NCBI GenBank assembly: GCA_036768485.1
Contig: JAVLUZ010000145.1
Location: forward strand, 21,578,706 to 21,642,705
Direction of reading: 5' to 3'
Source of the DNA: Mermis nigrescens
Taxonomy: Eukaryota; Nematoda; Enoplea; Mermithida; Mermithidae
Length of the DNA: 64,000 nt
The notes under the pieces are model-generated. The model was not told the origin of the DNA, did not search any database, and saw only the letters and a list, made by a program, of their open reading frames with translations. The position numbers were made by a program, and so were the translations under genes. Shown one piece after another: positions 19,963-31,191 of the stretch. Within the stretch, counting starts at the first letter, position 1. Every line of letters starts with the position of its first letter.

Positions 19963-20480
19963 TGTAACGGGGGCGCCGCCTCCCACCGTAACGTGAGCAA
20001 AATTTTACCCGCACCGGTTTCCCGGATCTTCCGCTCTGATTCGCGTGTGTAGTACTAATCGACTACTCGGGCTCTTGCTCACAACTGCGCAAAGTATTGA
20101 ATAATATTGAGAAACAATGAAACATCAACGTCACGGGTTAAACTTCAAAGTAGGCATTTCTAGCCGTGTAGTAGCACTCCTGCTACACTCCTCCCCCTCT
20201 AGGAGAAAGCGTAAGCGCAGACAACTCCAGAGAACGAACTCTGGGACCTCCAATATGTAACGGGGGCGCCGCCTCCCACCGTTACGTGAGCAAAATTTTA
20301 CCCGCACCGGTTTCCCAGATCTTCCGCTCTGATTCGCGTGTGTAGTACTAATCGACTACTCGGGCTCTTGCTCACAACTGCGCAAAGTATTGAATAATAT
20401 TGAGAAACAATGAAACATCAACGTCACGGGTTAAACTTCAAAGTAGGCATTTCTAGCCGTGTAGTAGCACTCCTGCTACA
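19963..20480 (-). mobile_element. TRIM 2: hybrid copy
   Basis: LTRs 19963-20187 and 20256-20480, interior 68 bp. Left flank TAAG, right flank GCTT, so no target duplication of its own. The left LTR has the B marker GTAACG (19988-19993), but by CCCGGATCTTCC (about 20030) it is A-like. This puts a recombination joint in the ~40 bp between. Confidence 0.88.
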
Positions 20481-21991
20481 GCTTAACGCTTTTTTAAACC
20501 ATTTTTTAAGCTAAACCGGGAAGAATGTCTTCAAATTTGCCTCATCTAGTCAGGAACTATGTTTGGTTATGGTACATTTTTCGATCATAAAGCTACGAAT
20601 TTACGCAAAAAGATTTAAGCGTTTTTTCCAACAAGGAAATGTTGATTGGGCAATCAAAATGCGATAAAATTTATAGAAATACCTATGCAGTGCACTCTCA
20701 TTTTATGCTCAGCATTTAAGCGATTACTATCTATAAAATTATTAAAACATTGAATCTTGCAGGATTTGGAAGAAGTGGAAATGGTAGGTACATATCTGTT
20801 TCATTTAACTTTGTAGTTTTCTCTTGAATTTAATCCGCATGAATCAGGCTACAAAAGTGGTTTAAACTTTTAGTGCAGGGATACGGTTTAGCAATAGCAA
20901 GTGCCTCACCGTAGCTGAAATAACTCCGGAATATCACAACTATATTGTCAGTTTAAACCACTTTTGTAGGCACTTTAAATTCTTTCAAAAACCACAAAGT
21001 TAAATGAAACAGAATAGACGATAGCTTTGACTTTTTTCCCCAGAGTGTTTTATTTATGCAGCATGCAGTTTTTAGTTCGCCGCTCTAGTCTGCTTCACAT
21101 GAATTTTTAGCATTTTAATCAACAGTACGTCGACAGATTACCCCTAGTTTTACCAACCTCTAGATCCGAGATCTACGAGTAGTTGCCTGTTTTTAGCGTT
21201 TTACTGTAAGACCAGAAATCCTTATTTTTTAAGCTTCTCAGTACCCTCTTTTTTTATTCTAAGACACATTTTATTAAGCAAATGAAAACGTATCGACCTA
21301 AGTTTAACTTCTTGATTTTATAACATGTGTTACGCGTATCGGAGATCGCATTTCTTACACGTTTTTCAGATGTTCAAATACATTTTTTTCAATCGGTTTT
21401 CAGTTTCATGCAAAGTTAATGACATTTTTGAAGTTTGCATGTTCTTAGCTATTAGAAACATATATTTATTTACTTTTGTTATCTCCCTGATTCGATCAAG
21501 CCTTTAGTAATTCTAAGGTGCGCGACTCCTTGGTAACAGGAGGGTTACGATAGTTATGTACCGGATGAATAAAATAATCGCAATATGCATATCAGTTTAT
21601 GAGTGTAGAGAGTGGTATCATATGCGTATGTACAAATACTACTGGCCATGGAATTTATAACACCTGAAATTATCGGCATACACCGCATGCTAAGTGCTGA
21701 GTAGACATTTTTGTAAATGGTATAAAGAAAAGTAAAGTTATTCAAAAATGCTAAAACTTGACAGTTAGGTATATTTATATGTATACCTTCCTAATGAACT
21801 TAAATGATACCTACCTATTGCATAATTTTTTCTGACAGTGTAGTAGTGAGTAGTGCGTTTGTCAGGATATGGTTTTGTGAATGGAGTCAATTATCGCGGT
21901 CACTGCGCGCGGATGTGGTAAACTTCAGGAGTCCATTACTTTGTCTGAAAGTCGTTATGTTCAATTGTTCAAGCTAGCTAGCACATATAAG
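20481..21991 (+). repeat. Array spacer 2 (1511 bp)
   Basis: Same order of parts as spacer 1. A private change is AGTGCG for AGTCCG near 21850. It carries the second copy of the candidate exon (21370-21507). Confidence 0.9.
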
Positions 21992-22505
21992 TGTAACGGG
22001 GGCGCCGCCTCCCACCGTAACGTGAGCAAAATTTTACCCGCACCGGTTTCCCGGATCCGCTCTGATTCGCGTGTGTAGTACTAATCGACTACTCGGGCTC
22101 TTGCTCACAACTGCGCAAAGTATTGAATAATATTGAGAAACAATGAAACATCAACGTCATGGGTTAAACTTCAAAGTAGGCATTTCTAGCCGTGTAGTAG
22201 CACTCCTGCTACACTCCTCCCCTCTAGGAGAAAGCGTAAGCGCAGACAACTCCAGAGAACGAACTCTGGGACCTCCAATATGTAACGGGGGCGCCGCCTC
22301 CCACCGTTACGTGAGCAAAATTTTACCCGCACCGGTTTCCCAGATCTTCCGCTCTGATTCGCGTGTGTAGTACTAATCGACTACTCGGGCTCTTGCTCAC
22401 AACTGCGCAAAGTATGGAATAATATTGAGAAACAATGAAACATCAACATCACGGGTTAAACTTCAAAGTAGGCATTTCTAGCCGTGTAGTAGCACTCCTG
22501 CTACA
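21992..22505 (-). mobile_element. TRIM 3: hybrid copy
   Basis: LTRs 21992-22213 and 22281-22505, interior 67 bp. The left LTR carries the B markers GTAACG, a 3-bp deletion (CCCGGATCCGC) and CGTCATGGG. The interior has the A form CTCTGGG. The joint therefore lies about 22160-22265, different from TRIM 2. Flanks TAAG and GCTT. Confidence 0.88.
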
Positions 22506-24015
22506 GCTTAACGCTTTTTTAAACCATTTTTTAAGCTAAACCGGGAAGAATGTCTTCAAATTTGCCTCATCTAGTCAGGAACTATGTTTGGTTATGGTAC
22601 ATTTTTCGATCATAAAGCTACGAATTTACGCAAAAAGATTTAAGCGTTTTTTCCAACAAGGAAATGTTGATTGGGCAATCAAAATGCGATAAAATTTATA
22701 GAAATACCTATGCAGTGCACTCTCATTTTATGCTCAGCATTTAAGCGATTACTATCTATAAAATTATTAAAACATTGAATCTTGCAGGATTTGGAAGAAG
22801 TGGAAATGGTAGGTACATATCTGTTTCATTTAACTTTGTAGTTTTCTCTTGAATTTAATCCGCATGAATCAGGCTACAAAAGTGGTTTAAACTTTTAGTG
22901 CAGGGATACGGTTTAGCAATAGCAAGTGCCTCACCGTAGCTGAAATAACTCCGGAATATCACAACTATATTGTCAGTTTAAACCACTTTTGTAGGCACTT
23001 TAAATTCTTTCAAAAACCACAAAGTTAAATGAAACAGAATAGACGATAGCTTTGACTTTTTCCCCAGAGTGTTTTATTTATGCAGCATGCAGTTTTTAGT
23101 TCGCCGCTCTAGTCTGCTTCACATGAATTTTTAGCATTTTAATCAACAGTACGTCGACAGATTACCCCTAGTTTTACTCAACCTCTAGATCCGAGATCTA
23201 CGAGTAGTTGCCTGTTTTTAGCGTTTTACTGTAAGACCAGAAATCCTTATTTTTTAAGCTTCTCAGTACCCTCTTTTTTATTCTAAGACACATTTTATTA
23301 AGCAAATGAAAACGTATCGACCTAAGTTTAACTTCTTGATTTTATAACATGTGTTACGCGTATCGGAGATCGCATTTCTTACACGTTTTTCAGATGTTCA
23401 AATACATTTTTTTCAATCGGTTTTCAGTTTCATGCAAAGTTAATGACATTTTTGAAGTTTGCATGTTCTTAGCTATTAGAAACATATATTTATTTACTTT
23501 TGTTATCTCCCTGATTCGATCAAGCCTTTAGTAATTCTAAGGTGCGCGACTCCTTGGTAACAGGAGGGTTACGATAGTTATGTACCGGATGAATAAAATA
23601 ATCGCAATATGCATATCAGTTTATGAGTGTAGAGAGTGGTATCATATGCGTATGTACAAATACTACTGGCCATGGAATTTATAACACCTGAAATTATCGG
23701 CATACACCGCATGCTAAGTGCTGAGTAGACATTTTTGTAAATGGTATAAAGAAAAGTAAAGTTATTCAAAAATGCTAAAACTTGACAGTTAGGTATATTT
23801 ATATGTATACCTTCCTAATGAACTTAAATGATACCTACCTATTGCATAATTTTTTCTGACAGTGTAGTAGTGAGTAGTCCGTTTGTCAGGATATGGTTTT
23901 GTGAATGGAGTCAATTATCGCGGTCACTGCGCGCGGATGTGGTAAACTTCAGGAGTCCATTACTTTGTCTGAAAGTCGTTATGTTCAATTGTTCAAGCTA
24001 GCTAGCACATATAAG
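22506..24015 (+). repeat. Array spacer 3 (1510 bp)
   Basis: Matches spacer 4 in TTTTACTCAACC and in shorter T-tracts. It contains the third candidate exon copy (23394-23531). Confidence 0.9.
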
Positions 24016-24533
24016 TGTAACGGGGGCGCCGCCTCCCACCGTAACGTGAGCAAAATTTTACCCGCACCGGTTTCCCTGATCTTCCGCTCTGATTCGCGTG
24101 TGTAGTACTAATCGACTACTCGGGCTCTTGCTCACAACTGCGCAAAGTATTGAATAATATTGAGAAACAATGAAACATCAACGTCATGGGTTAAACTTCA
24201 AAGTAGGCATTTCTAGCCGTGTAGTAGCACTCCTGCTACACTCCTCCCCCTCTAGGAGAAAGCGTAAGCGCAGACAACTCCAGAGAACGAACTTTGGGAC
24301 CTCCAATATGTAACGGGGGCGCCGCCTCCCACCGTTACGTGAGCAAAATTTTACCCGCACCGGTTTCCCTGATCTTCCGCTCTGATTCGCGTGTGTAGTA
24401 CTAATCGACTACTCGGGCTCTTGCTCACAACTGCGCAAAGTATTGAATAATATTGAGAAACAATGAAACATCAACGTCACGGGTTAAACTTCAAAGTAGG
24501 CATTTCTAGCCGTGTAGTAGCACTCCTGCTACA
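24016..24533 (-). mobile_element. TRIM 4: hybrid copy
   Basis: LTRs 24016-24240 and 24309-24533. B-type at GTAACG, CGTCATGGG, the interior (ACTTTGGG) and CCCTGATC in the right LTR (24367-24373). It has the GCACTCCTG form near its right end (B has GCATTCCTG). The joint would be in the right LTR, a third position. Its left LTR also reads CCCTGATC, suggesting conversion between LTRs. Confidence 0.86.
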
Positions 24534-26043
24534 GCTTAACGCTTTTTTAAACCATTTTTTAAGCTAAACCGGGAAGAATGTCTTCAAATTTGCCTCATCT
24601 AGTCAGGAACTATGTTTGGTCATGGTACATTTTTCGATCATAAAGCTACGAATTTACGCAAAAAGATTTAAGCGTTTTTTCCAACAAGGAAATGTTGATT
24701 GGGCAATCAAAATGCGATAAAATTTATAGAAATACCTATGCAGTGCACTCTCATTTTATGCTCAGCATTTAAGCGATTACTATCTATAAAATTATTAAAA
24801 CATTGAATCTTGCAGGATTTGGAAGAAGTGGAAATGGTAGGTACATATCTGTTTCATTTAACTTTGTAGTTTTCTCTTGAATTTAATCCGCATGAATCAG
24901 GCTACAAAAGTGGTTTAAACTTTTAGTGCAGGGATACGGTTTAGCAATAGCAAGTGCCTCACCGTAGCTGAAATAACTCCGGAATATCACAACTATATTG
25001 TCAGTTTAAACCACTTTTGTAGGCACTTTAAATTCTTTCAAAAACCACAAAGTTAAATGAAACAGAATAGACGATAGCTTTGACTTTTTCCCCAGAGTGT
25101 TTTATTTATGCAGCATGCAGTTTTTAGTTCGCCGCTCTAGTCTGCTTCACATGAATTTTTAGCATTTTAATCAACAGTACGTCGACAGATTACCCCTAGT
25201 TTTACTCAACCTCTAGATCCGAGATCTACGAGTAGTTGCCTGTTTTTAGCGTTTTACTGTAAGACCAGAAATCCTTATTTTTTAAGCTTCTCAGTACCCT
25301 CTTTTTTATTCTAAGACACATTTTATTAAGCAAATGAAAACGTATCGACCTAAGTTTAACTTCTTGATTTTATAACATGTGTTACGCGTATCGGAGATCG
25401 CATTTCTTACACGTTTTTCAGATGTTCAAATACATTTTTTTCAATCGGTTTTCAGTTTCATGCAAAGTTAATGACATTTTTGAAGTTTGCATGTTCTTAG
25501 CTATTAGAAACATATATTTATTTACTTTTGTTATCTCCCTGATTCGATCAAGCCTTTAGTAATTCTAAGGTGCGCGACTCCTTGGTAACAGGAGGGTTAC
25601 GATAGTTATGTACCGGATGAATAAAATAATCGCAATATGCATATCAGTTTATGAGTGTAGAGAGTGGTATCATATGCGTATGTACAAATACTACTGGCCA
25701 TGGAATTTATAACACCTGAAATTATCGGCATACACCGCATGCTAAGTGCTGAGTAGACATTTTTGTAAATGGTATAAAGAAAAGTAAAGTTATTCAAAAA
25801 TGCTAAAACTTGACAGTTAGGTATATTTATATGTATACCTTCCTAATGAACTTAAATGATACCTACCTATTGCATAATTTTTTCTGACAGTGTAGTAGTG
25901 AGTAGTCCGTTTGTCAGGATATGGTTTTGTGAATGGAGTCAATTATCGCGGTCACTGCGCGCGGATGTGGTAAACTTCAGGAGTCCATTACTTTGTCTGA
26001 AAGTCGTTATGTTCAATTGTTCAAGCTAGCTAGCACATATAAG
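24534..26043 (+). repeat. Array spacer 4 (1510 bp)
   Basis: The last spacer. It carries the fourth candidate exon copy (25422-25559) and a private C in GGTCATGG near 24620. Confidence 0.9.
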
Positions 26044-26558
26044 TGTAACGGGGGCGCCGCCTCCCACCGTAACGTGAGCAAAATTTTACCCGCACCGGTT
26101 TCCCGGATCCGCTCTGATTCGCGTGTGTAGTACTAATCGACTACTCGGGCTCTTGCTCACAACTGCGCAAAGTATTGAATAATATTGAGAAACAATGAAA
26201 CATCAACGTCATGGGTTAAACTTCAAAGTAGGCATTTCTAGCCGTGTAGTAGCACTCCTGCTACACTCCTCCCCCTCTAGGAGAAAGCGTAAGCGCAGAC
26301 AACTCCAGAGAACGAACTTTGGGACCTCCAATATGTAACGGGGGCGCCGCCTCCCACCGTTACGTGAGCAAAATTTTACCCGCACCGGTTTCCCTGATCT
26401 TCCGCTCTGATTCGCGTGTGTAGTACTAATCGACTACTCGGGCTCTTGCTCACAACTGCGCAAAGTATTGAATAATATTGAGAAACAATGAAACATCAAC
26501 GTCACGGGTTAAACTTCAAAGTAGGCATTTCTAGCCGTGTAGTAGCATTCCTGCTACA
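26044..26558 (-). mobile_element. TRIM 5: complete minimal LTR element (parental copy B)
   Basis: LTRs 26044-26265 and 26334-26558, interior 68 bp. Flanked by TAAG on both sides (26040-26043, 26559-26562), its own 4-bp target duplication, unlike TRIMs 2-4. It marks the right border of the array. Private T in GCATTCCTG near the right end. Confidence 0.88.
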
Positions 26559-26931
26559 TAAGTAATGCTAAACTTGTTCATTGCATATGTATAACATACG
26601 TTTTTGGTCAGTTTAAGCAACTTTACACCACTCTTTTGACCCAAGAAGTGAATGCCTGAAATTTATAATGCGCGCACTGAGTGACTGCGAGAATTGACCA
26701 CTTCCGCAAATCCAGATTCTGACCACATACGGACTACTACACATTCAGAAAACAATATGTAACACTAGCCAAGTTTATTATGTACCTACCAGTCTGTCAA
26801 GTTTTAGTATGTTTGAAGAACTCTACACTACTATAACTCCTCTTACAAAAACGTCTATTTAGCATGCTAGGTATGCTCAAAATTTCAGGAGTCCGAAATT
26901 TCATGGACAATAATATATGTATGCTGATACC
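26559..26931. repeat. Right arm of a long inverted repeat split by TRIM 5
   Basis: The reverse complement resembles the end of each spacer (19585-19962). Shared blocks include AAAACTTGACAG, a CATGCTAA...GTAGAC/ATAGAC block, TAGTCCGT and GCGGTCACTGCGCGC / GCAGTCACTCAGTGCGCGC. Thus an older fold-back element with ~370-bp arms was the insertion site of TRIM B. Similarity is clear but much diverged. Confidence 0.65.
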
Positions 26932-27088
26932 TATAGTCTGTTTCACACAAGTTCGGTCATAAATTTGACAATAAACTGACAGATTGCGATTTCTCGCACT
27001 GCTCTGATATATAATTATTGTAACCTTCGATTTACTGTCGATTAAAATTCGTAAAATTTATGCACGGAATTAAGTGAAATAGACTATA
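26932..27088. mobile_element. TAGTCTGTTTCACA MITE, copy
   Basis: TATAGTCTGTTTCACACAAG ... GTGAAATAGACTATA, 157 bp, the same family as 8367-8533. Confidence 0.85.
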
Positions 27089-27524
27089 AAGTGATAAAGT
27101 GTACATAGTTTGTATTTATATTTAAAAGAAAGAAATCTAGATCTTCAAAAGTGTTTCATTTTAGGTATTTAACATAATAAAAGGTTTACTGTAGACACGA
27201 CAATGCAACGATCGTTCACTTTTTCAATTACACCGTGAAAAAACGATTTTTCCGCATTTAGGGGCGTTTGTTAATCAAAATTTCGAGATGTGGAAAAAAT
27301 TTTGGGCTTAGTCCACATTGTAGGAAATTTTTGAAATGCGAAAATGCGTTATAGAAGTGGTAAAACTATAAAAATTTCTGGCGCTCCGCGCTTCGAATTG
27401 ATTTATTTTTAATGTTTTTTCATTGATGTTCCCGGCGCGGCGCGCCGATCGCAACATTTTATCGACCCCTTGCACTAGAACTTTACTTTAATTTTGTAAT
27501 GCAAAAATGCGTTTTAACTGAACT
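27089..27524. other. No gene seen; GC-palindrome repeat fragment
   Basis: Contains GGCGCTCCGCGC and GGCGCGGCGCGCC near 27380-27450, resembling the hairpins of the MITE at 51033-51699. No ORF of interest. Confidence 0.45.
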
Positions 27525-28440
27525 GAACTGAACTGAAATAATTTATTGCTAAAACGTGACAATTACGAAGATGCAGGAGAGTAATAATACGTACGTTAGG
27601 CAGTAAAATTGTAAGCAAAAGGCGACGAGCGAGTCATAAAAATGACGATTTAAGCTCGCCCTCTAATAAATTTGGATAAGTCGACATCAATTAATCTGCT
27701 CCAAAATCCAGAACCATAACCAATCGACAAACGCTGGTTTATTTCGATAAAGAATGCGGGGTATTCTTAATGTTTTGCATTGGTTACCTGCTGATTAGGC
27801 TTAGGCTTAGTATCATACACTGACCTAAATGTTGGTGCAGCGCACGCTAAAAGAAGGATTTTCTAATTCAGACAGATCTCAAGAAAGCTTTTTCGATTAT
27901 AGGTACCTACTGCTGTAATGCTCCTTAAATTAAAACTTTTGCGAAATTAGCACACCTAAATCGCGAACAAAGACAGAATCGTCAGTAATAACTTGTGTAT
28001 TGAGTGTGTATGACAATTTAGGATTATTTTTGCCCAAATATAGGGCTGTGCATTTTGAATGCGATATAGGTAAACAATTTTTGTTGGCTCAAATAGAAAT
28101 TCTATCTAAATCAGTCTGAAGTATTTGATGATTACAGGAAAGATTAAATATTCTAGGTCATCCGCGGACATAAAAGTCGAACTTGACTAGTTATCAAAGA
28201 TATCATTTATAAAAATCAAAAACAACGTAGGTCCAAGAACGGACCCTTGAATGAATCCACAGCGGCATGATCTAAGAAACTGATTAACGCGAATACACTG
28301 AATACGATTAGATAGAAAAGCCTTTAATCAATTGAACATATTTACTCTAATACCGTAACTGTTTAATTTAACAAAAAGTTAGATATATCAACTTTATCAA
28401 AAGCTTTGGGCGAATTCTAGAATAGCTCCATGTTCCAGAT
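27525..28440 (-). mobile_element. Truncated LINE fragment with (TTCAG)n tail
   Basis: On the minus strand a degenerate RT core is visible near 28250-28140: QGSVLGPTLFLIFINDIF followed by an ADD motif. The element's 3' end near 27525-27545 is a short tandem repeat, TTCAGTTCAGTTCAG, instead of poly(A). Such microsatellite tails are typical of CR1-like LINEs. Several stops; the 5' side runs into the N gap. Confidence 0.75.
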
Positions 28441-28503
28441 TTCAAAAAAACAGCGTTTTTATGCGATTTCAAGCAGGTATCTTTAACATAAAAGTTGAAA
28501 AAA

Positions 28504-28603
28504 NNNNNNNNNNNNNNNNNNNNNNNNNNNNNNNNNNNNNNNNNNNNNNNNNNNNNNNNNNNNNNNNNNNNNNNNNNNNNNNNNNNNNNNNNNNNNNNNN
28601 NNN
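28504..28603. other. Assembly gap (100 N)
   Basis: A run of exactly 100 N, which is a conventional placeholder. It separates the LINE fragment from the hAT element, so the hAT left end may be missing here. Confidence 0.98.
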
Positions 28604-28992
28604 GCCATGGCATTAGTTCAACAACTTCTCTAGTTTTCCACAGATGCACCGAAGGAGGGGTAAAAGGCGTATTGCTATCCAGCTTAAGTATAAAAGATAT
28701 TTGTATTGCCAAGCGATTTATACTCAAAATAATGTATTTTCATGCGATTTCGACCTATTATACCCCATGAACGCAATTTATTGTGGCAAAAATCTTATGA
28801 GTTTACCTCTCCCTAACCATAGATTTTTGATTTTTCCCCCAATGCCCAGGCCGCCCCAATTACGTGCATCTAAGGCAGCGTCCCTAAACTATTAGAAGCT
28901 CGTAAAAAAGCATATAATTTGCATGCTATCATTTAGGATTCGGATATGATCGGCAATGTTCAAAAACGCGAAGCCAATCAATTGATGAGAAG

Positions 28993-30660
28993 ATGCTGAA
29001 TATTTGCTTGATGGATTTACGACCCTTAAATTTTGTCGACGGATTTGCTTTCAAGCAACTTATGAACTTTGTTGAGCCGAGTTATCACGTGCCTTCCAGA
29101 ACAAAGATAGCTCGCTTACTGAATCAAAAATTCAACACGTACATGGAGTCGACTAGAGAAATTGTGAAAGAAAATGCGGAAGGGAGCTTGACAACGGATT
29201 TATGGTCATCGGCAGCATGTGACTCATATATGGGAGTTACATATCATGCAATAACGAAAAACTGGAAGTTAATTTCAAAGACATTAGCAGTTCAGCATTT
29301 TCCTACTGAACGGCACACGGCAGAAAATATAAAAAGCGGTTTAAAAGCCATTATTGATAAATGGCAAGTTCAATGCGTCGACGTTGTACACGATAATGCT
29401 GGAAATATGGTAAATGCCAGCTCTGCTTTAGCAGATGAAATAGAAGCTCATTTTGGCGACAACAGTACTTGTTTTGCACACACGCTTCAGCTCTGCATAA
29501 AGCCAGCCTTAAATGATGCCTTCATTTCAAATTTAATCACGCGACAAAGAAATATTGCAAAGACGTTCAAAAATTCAAATCCATTGTGGAATGCTTTACG
29601 AAAGGAAATGCAAAAATCAAGCAAAGCACCACTACGACCAAAAGTGGACATGGAAGTTCGCTGGGGATCAACAGTAGCAATGCTACAAAGAAATCTAGTT
29701 TTAAAAAAATATTATGCTAAAATACTAGTTGAGGAAAAATTGAAAAAACTAATCAAAAGTTCGTCAAGCAAAGCCCCATTTCCAACTGATCAAGACTGGC
29801 CATCTGTGAAAAATTTAGTAGAGGCTTTATTACCTTTGAATGCCGCAACTGAGTTACTTGGTGGTCAATCATATATCAGTGCTTCTCTCGTTTATCCCGT
29901 TTTATTTGGAATTTACAACAACTTAGTCATTACAGAAAGCGATTTTCCAGCAGCTCAGAAATTTAAACGCCGAATGCAACAAGAAATTGAAAAGCGCTTC
30001 AAGCTGAATAATTCAGAACAGATTGTCGGGAAAAAAACTATGCTAGCAACAGCTTTAGATCCGCGTTTTAAAGACCTAGCTTTCTTAAGAAATGAAATGC
30101 GCGACATCGTTTACTCGAATATTGAAATGGTAGCATCAAAAATTTCAAGTGAAGAAAATTTAATAGTTTTTGACCCAAATGAAGCGCCCGTCTTAAAGAA
30201 AAAGAGATCTGCATACCAAACGCTTTTTGGGGATGCTTATCAAGCATCTCAAGAAGACGTATTTTCAACTGCTGCTGATGAAGTCGATGCATATATAAAA
30301 GCCGCCAAGTTACCTACGGAAGGCTCAGATGTCTTGAAATTTTGGCAGGAGAATGAATCAAAATTTCCACGATTGTCACGCTTAGCAAGAAAATACTTGA
30401 GCATACCAGCAACGTCTGTGCCTAGCGAAAGAATATTCAGCATTGCAGGCTATGTATTAAGCAATCGGCGCTTATCCCTAAATCCCGAAACTGCGGAAAA
30501 AATCATATTATTACACGAAAATCTCAAAGAAGCAAAATTAATGAACAGTAGCTTGAAATGTGACTTTTCTTCGTCATCGGATGAATCGGAAGAAGCGGCT
30601 GAAATGCTGCAAGAAGATGAACCAGTCTCAGCCGCCATTGACAGTGACTCAGATGATTAG
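28993..30660 (+). CDS. hAT-family transposase (ZBED-like), 555 codons from ATG
   Basis: DDE-type cut-and-paste transposase. Seen in order: IDEKMLNICLMDLRPLNFVD start region; first catalytic Asp in SLTTDLWSS (~residue 70); second Asp in VHDNAGNMV (~138); the CFAHTLQLC motif (~155); a RWGST motif (~225); and a C-terminal hAT dimerisation domain with FWQENESKFPRLSRLARKYL and SERIFSIAGYVLSNRR (~465-500). No stop or frameshift in 1668 bp. The frame is open back to 28918, and the DEKML homology begins before this ATG. Hence the annotated ATG may be internal, and the BED zinc finger expected upstream is absent, perhaps in another exon or the gap. The acidic Ser-rich tail is the C-terminus. Confidence 0.93.
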   Translation: MLNICLMDLRPLNFVDGFAFKQLMNFVEPSYHVPSRTKIARLLNQKFNTYMESTREIVKENAEGSLTTDLWSSAACDSYMGVTYHAITKNWKLISKTLAVQHFPTERHTAENIKSGLKAIIDKWQVQCVDVVHDNAGNMVNASSALADEIEAHFGDNSTCFAHTLQLCIKPALNDAFISNLITRQRNIAKTFKNSNPLWNALRKEMQKSSKAPLRPKVDMEVRWGSTVAMLQRNLVLKKYYAKILVEEKLKKLIKSSSSKAPFPTDQDWPSVKNLVEALLPLNAATELLGGQSYISASLVYPVLFGIYNNLVITESDFPAAQKFKRRMQQEIEKRFKLNNSEQIVGKKTMLATALDPRFKDLAFLRNEMRDIVYSNIEMVASKISSEENLIVFDPNEAPVLKKKRSAYQTLFGDAYQASQEDVFSTAADEVDAYIKAAKLPTEGSDVLKFWQENESKFPRLSRLARKYLSIPATSVPSERIFSIAGYVLSNRRLSLNPETAEKIILLHENLKEAKLMNSSLKCDFSSSSDESEEAAEMLQEDEPVSAAIDSDSDD

Positions 30661-30900
30661 AAATATGAAAATTTCTTTTGCTTAATATGCATATCATGTA
30701 AGATACTGAAACAAATATATCTTCACTGATTAATAATCGTTTTCTGATTGCTATGGATTATCACTGAAATTGAAGTACTTAGCAACTTCATATGTTTCAG
30801 GCTCTTGATTAGATTAAATACAGAAAAATGACAAAAAGGGAATTTACTGCATATAGTATACCATATGTATAGATTACTTCACAATTTTTCGCTTTGAATT
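30661..30900. other. hAT 3' untranslated region
   Basis: AT-rich sequence after the transposase stop, inside the element. I see no separate feature. Confidence 0.6.
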
Positions 30901-31078
30901 ATGAAAATGACTTAAATTTCATTAAATGCATACGGATTCTTCAGATTAAAGCCTCGATTCTATTTAATGTTGCATTAATTTTTCAATAATTTTACTGCTA
31001 AGATACCACTTTGCCCTAGATCTCACTGTCAACCGTAAATAAGCGATGTTCACTGCATTCTCTTCCATCTAAGGTCCT

Positions 31079-31165
31079 ACCCGGGTATACCCGGGTATAC
31101 CCGAGTACCCGGGTACCCGAATTACCCGGGTACCCGGGTAATGAAATAGCCGGGTACCCGGGTAG
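31079..31165. repeat. Subterminal CCGGGTA repeats of the hAT element
   Basis: Runs of ACCCGGGTA and variants, about ten units in 87 bp, many of them palindromic. Equivalent repeats occur at both ends of 33976-48802 (34007-34030 and 48758-48790). Subterminal repeats of this kind are usual transposase binding sites in hAT elements. That role is inferred. Confidence 0.8.
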
Positions 31166-31191
31166 TAAAATTTGCAAAGTGTGCAGCACTA

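Larger units (their letters stand above)
28604..31191 (+). mobile_element. hAT transposon with intact transposase; left end unresolved
   Basis: The right end reads GTGCAGCACTA at 31181-31191 and is the inverse of TAGAGCTGCACAC at 33976. The ~290 bp inside it (30900-31191) match, inverted, the first ~275 bp of the 14.8-kb element at 33976. Just inside the end is a CCGGGTA/TACCCGG repeat (31079-31165). The left end lies in or beyond the gap. This copy or a close relative is the probable source of transposase for the larger element. Confidence 0.8.

Noticed and set aside
19852..20052. + strand frame of 66 codons running from spacer into TRIM, repeated in the array
   Set aside because: It crosses the spacer-TRIM border, so it exists only after insertion. 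No protein features.
17935..26558. Interpretation as a full LTR retrotransposon with 2-kb body or as satellite DNA
   Set aside because: Spacers contain no gag or pol. The target duplications show small complete TRIMs at the borders and hybrids inside, which fits exchange between two TRIMs better.
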